A DNA stretch of 48,444 bases from positions 1 to 48,444 of the forward strand of contig DATGKR010000100.1 of the NCBI GenBank assembly GCA_035294565.1, written 5' to 3'. Position numbers and translations under genes: made by a program. Source of the DNA: DATGKR01 sp035294565 (lineage in GTDB: Bacteria > Actinomycetota > Acidimicrobiia > Acidimicrobiales > Palsa-688). Below, piece by piece: positions 32,508 to 40,822 of this stretch; position 1 is the stretch's first letter, and each line of letters starts with the position of its first letter. Below the pieces are notes generated by a model, which worked only from the letters and a program-made list of their open reading frames with translations, was not told the DNA's origin and did not search any database.

Positions 32508-33650
32508 CTATCGCCGCAGGCGCTGCAGCCGGCGCACCGCCTCGTCGAGCACCGCGTTCTGCTTGCAGAAGGTGAAACGCAGGAGCGGGGTGGGTGCGGA
32601 CGGGTCGGAGTAAAAGGCGGCTGCCGGCACGGCGACGACACCGCAACGCTCGGGCATCTCCCGCGCCAGCGCCGCCCCGTCGAGGTAGCCGAGCGGGCCG
32701 GTGTCGGCCATCACGAAGTAGGTGCCGGCGGGCACGTGAACCGCGAACCCGGCGGCGACCAGCCCGGCGCAAAGCTGGTCGCGCCTCTCCCGAAGCGACC
32801 ACGCCGTCGAAGCGAAGAAGCTGTCGGGCAGGCGCAGCCCGGCGGCCACCGCCGGCTGGAACGGCGCCCCGTTCACGTAGGTGAGGAACTGCTTGACGGT
32901 GCGCACGGCGCCGACCAGCCCCGCCGGCCCGGTGACCCAACCCACCTTCCAGCCGGTGACCGAGAACGTCTTCGCCGCGCTGGAGACCGTCAGGGTCCGC
33001 TCGGCCATGCCTTCCCTGGTGGCGAGCGGCACGTGCTGGCCGTCGAAGACCAGGTGCTCGTACACCTCGTCGGTGACCGCCACCAGGTCCCGTTCCCGGC
33101 AGACCTCGGCTACGGCGTCGAGCTCCTCGACGGAGAACACCTTGCCGGTCGGGTTGTGCGGGCTGTTGAGGATGACCATCCGGGTCCGGGGGCTGACCGC
33201 GGCGCGCAGGCGCCCCGGGTCGAGCGACCAGTCCGGCGGCTGGAGGGGCACCGCCCGCCGCTGGGCGCCGGCGAGAGCGATCGCTGCGGCGTAGCTGTCG
33301 TAGAACGGCTCGAAGACGACCACCTCGGAGCCCGGCTCGCAAAGGGCCAGGACGGCGGCGGTGATCGCCTCGGTCGCGCCGGCGGTGACGAGCACCTCTC
33401 CGTCGGGGTCGCAGTCGACGCCGTAGAAACGTTTCTGGTGCTCGGCGACCGCCTGGCGCAGGTCCTCGACGCCCGGCCCCGGCGGGTACTGGTTGGCCCC
33501 GGAGCGGATGGCGTCGACGGCCGCCTCGAGCACCTCGGCGGGGCCGTCCTGGTCGGGGAAGCCCTGGCCCAGGTTGATCGATCCTGTCCGCTCGGCGAGG
33601 GCGGACATCTCGGCGAAGACGGTGGTGCCGAATCCGCGCATCCGGGTCAC
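32508..33650 (-). CDS. Class I/II PLP-dependent aminotransferase (DapC/kynurenine aminotransferase-like)
   Basis: About 380 residues. Conserved parts are INLGQGFPDQDGP, the substrate-binding segment NQYPPGPG, LVTAGATEAITAAVLALCEP, NSPHNPTGKVFS, VTDEVYEHLVFDG and the PLP lysine in SSAAKTFSVTGWKVGW. The set fits the subgroup containing N-succinyldiaminopimelate, kynurenine and methionine aminotransferases; the amino donor cannot be read. GTG 33650 is chosen because GGGGTGG lies 5 bases before it and orthologous enzymes start close to RGFGTTVFAEMSALA. It is divergent from the crotonase gene at 33691, so the 40 bp between them carries both promoters. Confidence 0.88.
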   Translation of the reverse strand: MTRMRGFGTTVFAEMSALAERTGSINLGQGFPDQDGPAEVLEAAVDAIRSGANQYPPGPGVEDLRQAVAEHQKRFYGVDCDPDGEVLVTAGATEAITAAVLALCEPGSEVVVFEPFYDSYAAAIALAGAQRRAVPLQPPDWSLDPGRLRAAVSPRTRMVILNSPHNPTGKVFSVEELDAVAEVCRERDLVAVTDEVYEHLVFDGQHVPLATREGMAERTLTVSSAAKTFSVTGWKVGWVTGPAGLVGAVRTVKQFLTYVNGAPFQPAVAAGLRLPDSFFASTAWSLRERRDQLCAGLVAAGFAVHVPAGTYFVMADTGPLGYLDGAALAREMPERCGVVAVPAAAFYSDPSAPTPLLRFTFCKQNAVLDEAVRRLQRLRR

Positions 33651-33690
33651 GAGGGCCACCCCGTCAACGTAGAGCACTAGCTTCGGTCGG

Positions 33691-34470
33691 GTGCCAAACA
33701 CTTTCGGTGACGTGACAGTGGACCTTGGCGACGACCTGGTGGCCGAGGTCGAGATCCACCGCCCGCCCAACAACTTCTTCGACATCGCCCTCATCCGCTC
33801 CTTGGCCGACGCCTACGAGCACCTCGACGGGACCGGCTGCCGCGCCGTCGTGCTCTGCGCCGAGGGCAAGCACTTCTGCGCCGGAGCCGACTTCGGGGGA
33901 CAAAGCGACGCCGAGGCGCTCCCCGAGTCCGGTGCCGCCAGCCTCTACCGGGAGGCTGTCAGGTTGTTCAGGGCCCGGATCCCGGTGGTCGCAGCAGTTC
34001 AAGGCGCGGCGATCGGAGGCGGCCTGGGCCTGGCCTGCTCGGCGGACTTCCGCGTGGCGGCGCCCGAGGCGCGCTTCGCCGCCAACTTCGCCCGGCTCGG
34101 CTTCCACCACGGCTTCGGTCTGACCGTGACCCTGCCTCGGATCGTCGGCCAGCAGTACGCCCTGGAGCTGCTCTACACGGGCCGGCGCGTCGGCGGCGAG
34201 GAGGCCGCCGCCCGGGGTCTCGCCGACCGCCTGGTGGCCCTGGCCGACGTGCGCCCGGCGGCCCGCGCCTTCGCCGGCGAGATCGCCGCCTCGGCGCCGC
34301 TAGCGGTGCGCTCCATCCGCGAGACGATGCGCGGCGGCCTCGCCGCCGAGGTCGACCGCGCAACCGACCGGGAGGACGCCGAGCAGATCCGCCTGAGGTC
34401 GACCGGCGACTTCGCCGAGGGCATCCGGGCCAGCCTGGAGCGGAGGGAGCCGCGGTTCACCGGCCGCTGA
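33691..34470 (+). CDS. Enoyl-CoA hydratase/isomerase family protein
   Basis: 259 residues, usual crotonase length. The oxyanion-hole segments are CAEGKHFCAGADFGG near residue 65 and AVQGAAIGGGLGLACSADFR near 105. The region ANFARLGFHHGFGLTVTLPR follows, in which the usual catalytic Glu positions are not obvious, so the reaction could be other than hydration. The C-terminus has the typical helical end (EGIRASLERREPRFTG). It may act in fatty-acid or amino-acid CoA breakdown with the dehydrogenases nearby. GTG 33691 is the first start; GTG 33712 is possible. Confidence 0.88.
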   Translation: MPNTFGDVTVDLGDDLVAEVEIHRPPNNFFDIALIRSLADAYEHLDGTGCRAVVLCAEGKHFCAGADFGGQSDAEALPESGAASLYREAVRLFRARIPVVAAVQGAAIGGGLGLACSADFRVAAPEARFAANFARLGFHHGFGLTVTLPRIVGQQYALELLYTGRRVGGEEAAARGLADRLVALADVRPAARAFAGEIAASAPLAVRSIRETMRGGLAAEVDRATDREDAEQIRLRSTGDFAEGIRASLERREPRFTGR

Positions 34471-34480
34471 GGACCGGCGT

Positions 34481-34648
34481 CTAGTGCAGCTTGTGGTACA
34501 CGCCGTAGCCGCCGAGGACCACGGCCAGGACGAGGAGGGCCCCCATCACCAGCGCGAAAACGAGGTCCGCCTTGCGGGTGACCAGCCCGTAAATGCCGAT
34601 CAGCTGCGCTAGCACCAGCAGGATCCCAGCTGTGTAGATGGGCGTCAC
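34481..34648 (-). CDS. Small two-helix membrane protein
   Basis: 55 residues starting at GTG 34648. Two hydrophobic helices (YTAGILLVLAQLIGIYGLV and LVFALVMGALLVLAVVLGG) are separated by the charged turn TRKAD, and the tail is YGVYHKLH. Codon choice and the balanced hydrophobic pattern argue for a real gene rather than a shadow. It lies 82 bp downstream of the nucleotidyltransferase gene on the same strand, with a stop 10 bp from the convergent crotonase. No family recognised. The longer reading of this frame upstream adds only Pro/Arg-rich sequence. Confidence 0.6.
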   Translation of the reverse strand: MTPIYTAGILLVLAQLIGIYGLVTRKADLVFALVMGALLVLAVVLGGYGVYHKLH

Positions 34649-34730
34649 CCCCGGCGGCGGTGAGGGTTCCCGGCGTGCATCGGCCCGAGAGGCTAGCCGG
34701 GCTCCCAGAGGGGCGTGGCCCACCCCGGCC

Positions 34731-35267
34731 CTACGGGAAGGCCCACAGGCCGCTGGCGAGGGCCTCGGGGAGCACCCACTCGGAGCGGCCCGCCCGGGCG
34801 AGGGTGGAGGAGACCCCGGCGTGGCCGGCGTGAAGCTCGAGGACCAGGGCGCCTTCGGGAAGCCCATCCGGCGGCGGGCTTCCGTCCCTGGGAGCGACGA
34901 GCACCCGGGGCAGGCGGGCCAGCGCCTGGTCGCGCCGCTCGGCCGAGCCTCCGTACCAGGCCGGGTCGACGACCTGCGCCCACTTGTCAGCACCCATGAT
35001 CACGGCGTCGTAGCCGGCGGCGACGTCGGCCACGAGACGGGCCTCGACGATGCGGACCCCCAGCCAGGGGCGGGCGGCGGCCACCTTCTCGAGCACGGCG
35101 GCTCGCTCCTCGACGCTCGGCCCCCGCCGGTCCTTGCCGAGCGGCTGGCGGGAGAGGACCAGGTCCACCCGCTCTAGGCGGACCTGGCGCCGCGCAGCCT
35201 CGGCGAGCGCCAAGTGGGCGACGGTGGGAGGGTCGAAGCTGCCCGGGTACGCCGCTACGCCCCCCAC
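34731..35267 (-). CDS. NadD-type nucleotidyltransferase
   Basis: 178 residues. The start YPGSFDPPTVAHLALAEAA contains the GSFDPxTxxHL nucleotide-binding motif of the cytidylyltransferase/NadD/CoaD superfamily. RVLVAPRDG and GVSSTLARAG resemble the later ISSTxxR motif. The family transfers an AMP or CMP group; nicotinate mononucleotide is one possible substrate, but the protein differs from canonical NadD and the substrate is open. It starts at GTG 35267 only 4 bp after the ahcY stop, so both are probably one transcript, an unusual pairing. Confidence 0.75.
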   Translation of the reverse strand: MGGVAAYPGSFDPPTVAHLALAEAARRQVRLERVDLVLSRQPLGKDRRGPSVEERAAVLEKVAAARPWLGVRIVEARLVADVAAGYDAVIMGADKWAQVVDPAWYGGSAERRDQALARLPRVLVAPRDGSPPPDGLPEGALVLELHAGHAGVSSTLARAGRSEWVLPEALASGLWAFP

Positions 35268-35271
35268 CTGG

Positions 35272-36696
<1,425 letters not shown>

Positions 36697-36727
36697 AGGA
36701 GTCCTTTCTGTTTCGGAAACCCGGCCG

Positions 36728-36741
36728 GGGCCTTCAGGCCC
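36728..36741. promoter_or_regulatory. GGGCCT/AGGCCC hairpin in the ahcY leader
   Basis: GGGCCT (36728-36733) and AGGCCC (36736-36741) form a perfect stem 32 bp before the ahcY start, in the 87-bp gap shared with the divergent deacetylase gene. No SAH or SAM riboswitch is recognisable; the role is unknown. Confidence 0.25.
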
Positions 36742-36783
36742 TTCCCTTCTGGTCAGCACGGACTTGCCGGTTGATCCTATACG

Positions 36784-37482
36784 GTGCGCCGCGTGCGGAT
36801 CCTCATGGTCACTGCCCATCCCGACGACGTGGACTTCGGCGCCGCCGGCTCGGTCGCCGCCTGGACGGCGGCCGGCTCGGAGGTGGCTTACTGCGTGGTC
36901 ACAGACGGCGACGCCGGCGGCTTCGACGAGTCGGTGCCCCGCGAGACGATCCCGGCGACGCGGCGGGCCGAGCAGGAGGCGGCGGCGGCAGCGGTCGGGG
37001 TGAAAGACGTGTTCTTCCTCGGCTACCCCGACGGGCGTCTCACCCCCTCGCTGGAGCTGCGCCGCGACCTCGCCCGGGTCATCCGCCAGGTGCGCCCCGA
37101 CCGGGTCGTCGCCCAGAGCCCCGAACGGCGCTGGGACCGCATCTTCGCCAGCCACCCCGACCATCTCGCCGCCGGGGAGGCAGCCGTGTGCGCCGTCTAC
37201 CCCGACGCCCGGAACCGCTGGGCGTTCCCCGAGATCGGGCTGGAGCCCCACACGGTGGGCGAGCTGTGGCTGATGGGCTCCCCCCGCCCCGACACCTACG
37301 TCGACGTCACCGCCACCTTCGACAAGAAGCTGGCGGCCCTACGCTGCCACGTCAGCCAGGAGGTAGACCGCGACGGCCGGCTGGAGGAGCGGATGAGGCA
37401 GTGGCTGGCCGCCTCCGCCGCCGATGCGGGCATGCCAGGCGGGAGCCTCGCCGAGGGCTTCCAGCGGGTGGAGACGGCCTAG
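36784..37482 (+). CDS. LmbE/PIG-L family N-deacetylase
   Basis: 232 residues. The N-terminal zinc motif is MVTAHPDDVDFGAAGSVA (HPDD), and the second metal His is in RIFASHPDHLAAGEA. The family removes acetyl groups from GlcNAc-linked substrates; members act in mycothiol, bacillithiol, antibiotic and lipid-glycan pathways. The substrate here is not readable, although a general mycothiol-type detoxification role would suit an actinomycete. GTG 36784 is used; GTG 36793 is the alternative. Its last 4 bp overlap the end of the convergent acyl-CoA dehydrogenase. Confidence 0.9.
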   Translation: MRRVRILMVTAHPDDVDFGAAGSVAAWTAAGSEVAYCVVTDGDAGGFDESVPRETIPATRRAEQEAAAAAVGVKDVFFLGYPDGRLTPSLELRRDLARVIRQVRPDRVVAQSPERRWDRIFASHPDHLAAGEAAVCAVYPDARNRWAFPEIGLEPHTVGELWLMGSPRPDTYVDVTATFDKKLAALRCHVSQEVDRDGRLEERMRQWLAASAADAGMPGGSLAEGFQRVETA

Positions 37483-38651
37483 ACGGTCTCGGAGAAGGGC
37501 TTGTCCTTGTCGACGCGCGGCTCGGGCGGCAGGCCGAGCACCCGCTCGCCGAGGATGTTCCGCTGGATCTCGTCCGTGCCGCCCCGTATGGACAAAGACG
37601 GGCTCATCAAGAACATGCTCACCCACTCATCGGGCTGGTCGGCCTCCACCGTCGCCGCCGCCCCCTCGGCGGCCACCGCCAGCTCGGCCAGCCGCTTGAC
37701 CATGGCTGTGCCCCGAAGCTTGGAGCCCGAGCCCTCCGGGCCGGCCTCCCGACCCGCCTCGGCGGCGGCCTTGGTGCGCAGCTCGGTGTAGCGGATCGCC
37801 TGGAAGTCGGCGTAGCGCGCCGCCCAGCGGTCCCGGGCGACGGCGTCCCCCGGGGGCAGCATCTTGGCGAGACGGTCGACCTGGTCGGCGGTGACGCCCA
37901 GCCCCCCGCCGAGCGCCCCCCGCTCGAAACCGAGGCAGGTGAGCGCCACCCTCCAGCCTTCTCCGACCCCTCCGATCCGGTCCGAATCGGGGATCCAGAC
38001 GTCGTCCATGAACACCTCATTGAAGTGGGCGTCCCGGTTCATCTGCACGAGGGGCCTCACCGTGACCCCCGGCGAGGACATGTCGAGGCCGAAGGCGGTG
38101 ATCCCCCGGTGCTTGGGGAGGGAGAAGTCGTGGCGGGCCAGGAGCAGCCCCCACCTGGAGTAGTGGGCCCGGGAGGTCCACACCTTGGCGCCGCTCACCC
38201 GCCAACCCTCGCCGTCGCGCGTCGCGCGCGACTTGAGCCCGGCGAGGTCCGAGCCCGCGTCGGGCTCGGAGAACATCTGGCACCAGATCTCCTCCCCCGT
38301 GCGGATGCCGGGCAGCCAGCGTCGCTTCTGCTCCTCGTCGCCGTGGGCGAGGATCGTCGGCCCGATCAGGTCGATGCCGACCATCCACGGGTACAGGTCG
38401 GGAGCTTCGAAGCCGGACAGCGCCTGGCGCACGGCCGCCGCTTCCTCCCCGGCGAGGCCCATCCCGCCGTGCTCGACGGGCCAGGTGGGGACCATGTAGC
38501 CCCCGGGCGCCAGCTTCGCCAGGTACGCCCTCCCCGGGCCCAGGTCGTCGTTGCCCGCGCCGAGGATGGTCACCGCCGCGTCCGGACGCCGGCGGGGCAG
38601 GATCCTTTCCAGCTCGGCCTCGGTGCGCATGCGGATCTCTTCGGCGCTCAT
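37479..38651 (-). CDS. Acyl-CoA dehydrogenase
   Basis: 390 residues. Conserved parts are WCQMFSEPDAGSDLAGLKSR, WRVSGAKVWTSRAHYSRWG, LVQMNRDAHFNEVFMDDVW and the C-terminal RGGTDEIQRNILGERVLGLP. These match FadE-type flavoproteins that introduce the alpha-beta double bond into acyl-CoA. The C-terminal tail (PRVDKDKPF) is close to that of the other acyl-CoA dehydrogenase in the window, showing they are relatives, but this one lacks the Gly-rich insertion. The start ATG 38651 follows closely after the ferrochelatase stop (10 bp), on the same strand, so co-transcription is likely. Confidence 0.92.
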   Translation of the reverse strand: MSAEEIRMRTEAELERILPRRRPDAAVTILGAGNDDLGPGRAYLAKLAPGGYMVPTWPVEHGGMGLAGEEAAAVRQALSGFEAPDLYPWMVGIDLIGPTILAHGDEEQKRRWLPGIRTGEEIWCQMFSEPDAGSDLAGLKSRATRDGEGWRVSGAKVWTSRAHYSRWGLLLARHDFSLPKHRGITAFGLDMSSPGVTVRPLVQMNRDAHFNEVFMDDVWIPDSDRIGGVGEGWRVALTCLGFERGALGGGLGVTADQVDRLAKMLPPGDAVARDRWAARYADFQAIRYTELRTKAAAEAGREAGPEGSGSKLRGTAMVKRLAELAVAAEGAAATVEADQPDEWVSMFLMSPSLSIRGGTDEIQRNILGERVLGLPPEPRVDKDKPFSETV

Positions 38652-38661
38652 GCCGGCGAAT

Positions 38662-39645
38662 CTACGCCAGCCCGGCCCCGGCGTCGGGGGCCGGCCGGCC
38701 GCTGTCTGGGGGGACGAGGGTCAGGTCGCAGCAGCCGGGCCGGCACGGCACCGGCCAGGGCGGCGACCCCGATTCGAGCTCGTCGACCAGCTCGCCGACC
38801 ATCTGCACGAACCGGGGGTGGGTGCCCGGCGTGGGTGTGCGAACGAGTCGCAACCCCCGGGCGGCGGCCGCCTCGGCGGCCACGACGTCGAGGTCGTGGA
38901 CCACCTCCATGTGGTCCGAGACGAACCCGACCGGAACCACCACCACCTCGGGGACGTCCTCCGGCAGGGCCTCGACTATGTCGGGGCCGAGCCAGGGCTG
39001 GCTGGGCGGCCCCGAGCGGCTCTGGTAGACGAGCGTGCAGCGGGCCGGGTCCACGCCTGCCGCCCCGGCGACCAGGGACACCGTTGTGGCCAGCTGCGCC
39101 TCGTAGTCGCAGCGGCGGGCCATGGACAGCGGGATGCTGTGGGCGGTCATCAGCACCGGCGCCCCGCCGGGGTCGGCGGCGACAAGTCCCTCGGCGAGGG
39201 GGCCGACGAAGCCAGGATGGTCGAAGAAGGGGCGCAGCTTCACCATCCGCGGCGCCGCCGCGCCCGCGGCCCGCGCGGCGCGGGCCAGGTCCTCCAGGTA
39301 CTGGCCGCACCCGCTGTAGGAGGAGTACGCCGAGGTGACGAAGACCGCCGCCGACTCCACCCCGTCGGCTGCCATCGCCGCGACGACATCTTCGACGTAG
39401 GGCTCCCAGTTGCGGTTGCCCCAGTAGACCGGCCGCCCCAGGGCGTCGCCGAGCGCGGCGACGAGGGCGCGGTTCTGGTCGTTGATGGGGCTGCGGCCGC
39501 CCATGCGCATGTACTGGGCGGCTACCTGCTCCAGCCGGGCTGGTGGGACGTCCCGCCCGGCGACGACGTTCTGGAGGAACGGCAGGACGTCCTCGGGACG
39601 TTCGGGGCCTCCGAAGGACAGGACGAGGACGGCGTCGAAGCGCAC
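38662..39645 (-). CDS. cpfC: Ferrochelatase (coproporphyrin type) with extra cysteines
   Basis: 327 residues. It inserts iron into (copro)porphyrin. The signature set is LSFGGPERPEDV, MRMGGRSPINDQNR, the active-site His in TAHSIPLSMA, YQSRSGPPSQPWLGPDI and VGFVSDHMEVVHDLD with the catalytic Glu. SSYSGCGQY (Cys 113) and a C-terminal CRPGCC (about 301-306) give four cysteines placed as in actinobacterial ferrochelatases that carry a [2Fe-2S] cluster. In actinobacteria the enzyme normally works on coproporphyrin III, hence the symbol; substrate specificity is inferred from taxonomy. GTG start. Confidence 0.92.
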   Translation of the reverse strand: MRFDAVLVLSFGGPERPEDVLPFLQNVVAGRDVPPARLEQVAAQYMRMGGRSPINDQNRALVAALGDALGRPVYWGNRNWEPYVEDVVAAMAADGVESAAVFVTSAYSSYSGCGQYLEDLARAARAAGAAAPRMVKLRPFFDHPGFVGPLAEGLVAADPGGAPVLMTAHSIPLSMARRCDYEAQLATTVSLVAGAAGVDPARCTLVYQSRSGPPSQPWLGPDIVEALPEDVPEVVVVPVGFVSDHMEVVHDLDVVAAEAAAARGLRLVRTPTPGTHPRFVQMVGELVDELESGSPPWPVPCRPGCCDLTLVPPDSGRPAPDAGAGLA

Positions 39646-39678
39646 CCCCGCAGGCTAAGGCGGCGCCCTGCCCGAGCG

Positions 39679-40581
39679 TCAGCCGGCGCTCTCCATCCAC
39701 ACGTCGCGGTACTGGACGCCCCACGCTTCGCAATCGGAGTAGGTGGGCTCCCAGATGTCCAGCCGGCGACCCTGGATGGCCCCGCCGGTGTCTTGAGCGA
39801 CCCGCTCACCCACGCCTTGGATCCAGATCCTGCTGCCGAGGGGGATGACCGAAGGGTCCACAGCCACCGTCTCGGTGCTCGTCTCGGCCCCCGAGGCGGT
39901 GCGGCCCTGGTTGTCGTAACAGGTGACCTCGAAGGTGCCCATCGCCGTGCCGCTCGGGCCGGAGGAGGCCTGCACCGTCGACGAGGAAGCGGGCTGGGCA
40001 GGCGGGTCGGCCGTGGCCAGCCAGTAGCCGTCGCCGCTCGGCGTGGAGGCCATCGCGACGGCCGCCACGTTCGACGGCTCGGGGGAAAGGCTGCCGTAGA
40101 AGGAGGCGTCGCCGAAGCTGAACACCCCGCCGTCGGCGGCGGCGAGCCAGTAGCCGGCCCCGTCCGGGGTGGCGGCCATCGCCGTCACCGGGCGCGCCAG
40201 GCGATAGTCGGCGGCCGAGCCGTGGAAGGAGGCGTCGCCGAAGCTGAACACCCCGCCGTCGGCGCCGGCGAGCCAGTAGCCGCGCCCGTCTGGGGTGGCG
40301 GCCATGGCAACCACCGGCTTGACGGTCCCCGCCCCCGGGCCACCGTAGGGGGAAGCGTCCCCGAACGCCCCGACTGCGCCGGGGCCGCTGGCCGCCGCCG
40401 TGGCCGCCGCCGCCACGGGGGCCGGCTGAAGGGCGGCGACACCCGCGACGGGGGCCCCCATCAAGAGCGGTATCGCCGCCATGGCGGTGGAGCGCCTCAC
40501 CCGCGGGAGGCGCCTGCGGGCGTGGCGCGGATGGGATACGTGTTGGTCCAGGGATAGGCAGATGCTGCAGGCGCTGGGCAC
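39679..40581 (-). CDS. Secreted 3D-domain cell-wall protein with Acidimicrobiia-type GYWLA/FSFGD repeats
   Basis: About 300 residues. A basic stretch (RRRLPRVRRST) and a hydrophobic, Ala-rich segment form the export signal. Residues about 90-200 hold three copies of a repeat built of ATPDGxGYWLA and GGVFSFGDASFYGS. The C-terminal 3D domain has VAVDPSVIPLGSRIW, AQDTGGAIQG and RLDIWEP, that is the three Asp residues of the family, which occurs in Rpf/Sps-like and MltA-like peptidoglycan enzymes. GTG 40581 has GAAAGGGG about 10 bases upstream and is preferred; ATG 40626 is an alternative. A CRP-like box and a hairpin lie in its upstream region. Confidence 0.82.
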   Translation of the reverse strand: MPSACSICLSLDQHVSHPRHARRRLPRVRRSTAMAAIPLLMGAPVAGVAALQPAPVAAAATAAASGPGAVGAFGDASPYGGPGAGTVKPVVAMAATPDGRGYWLAGADGGVFSFGDASFHGSAADYRLARPVTAMAATPDGAGYWLAAADGGVFSFGDASFYGSLSPEPSNVAAVAMASTPSGDGYWLATADPPAQPASSSTVQASSGPSGTAMGTFEVTCYDNQGRTASGAETSTETVAVDPSVIPLGSRIWIQGVGERVAQDTGGAIQGRRLDIWEPTYSDCEAWGVQYRDVWMESAG

Positions 40582-40680
40582 GTCGTCGTGACCCCTTTCG
40601 TGTCGTGCGGGCGCGCCGGCGCGCATCAGCGACTAGCCGCAAGCGAGGAAGGGGAAGATGAGATGCGGACCGGCACGGGT

Positions 40681-40705
40681 CTCCGCCGCGATCACGCAGG
40701 CGGAG
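40681..40705 (-). promoter_or_regulatory. Leader hairpin upstream of the 3D-domain gene
   Basis: CTCCGCC-GCG-ATCA-CGC-A-GGCGGAG forms a stem of ten pairs with one bulged base. It lies in the roughly 235-bp untranslated stretch between the CRP-like box and the 3D gene. M. tuberculosis rpfA carries a c-di-AMP riboswitch in the comparable place, but I cannot find that consensus here. Confidence 0.35.
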
Positions 40706-40806
40706 GCTTGGCTCTTCGCTCCCCGTCGGCGGTCTCTGGGACGGTCACCCGGGAGCTATGTCGTTTTCTCGGTGCGCCACGGTACCCGCCCGGAGCGCCC
40801 CTTACA

Positions 40807-40822
40807 CGTGACTTGTGTCACG
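40807..40822. promoter_or_regulatory. CRP-type operator CGTGA-N6-TCACG
   Basis: CGTGACTTGTGTCACG is a perfect 5+5 bp palindrome with the N6 spacing of the actinobacterial CRP/GlxR site and equals the M. tuberculosis CRP consensus. It overlaps the last codons of the amidase gene and precedes the 3D-domain gene by about 190-240 bp. In M. tuberculosis, CRP controls rpfA, a functionally related cell-wall gene. Binding here is inferred. Confidence 0.6.

Noticed and set aside
36697..36783. SAH or SAM riboswitch ahead of ahcY
   Set aside because: The gap is only 87 bp, and just a simple 6-bp hairpin is present; no conserved SAH-element core is seen.
40582..40806. c-di-AMP (ydaO) or c-di-GMP riboswitch before the 3D-domain gene
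   Set aside because: The conserved core segments of these classes could not be matched by eye. A covariance model search would be needed.
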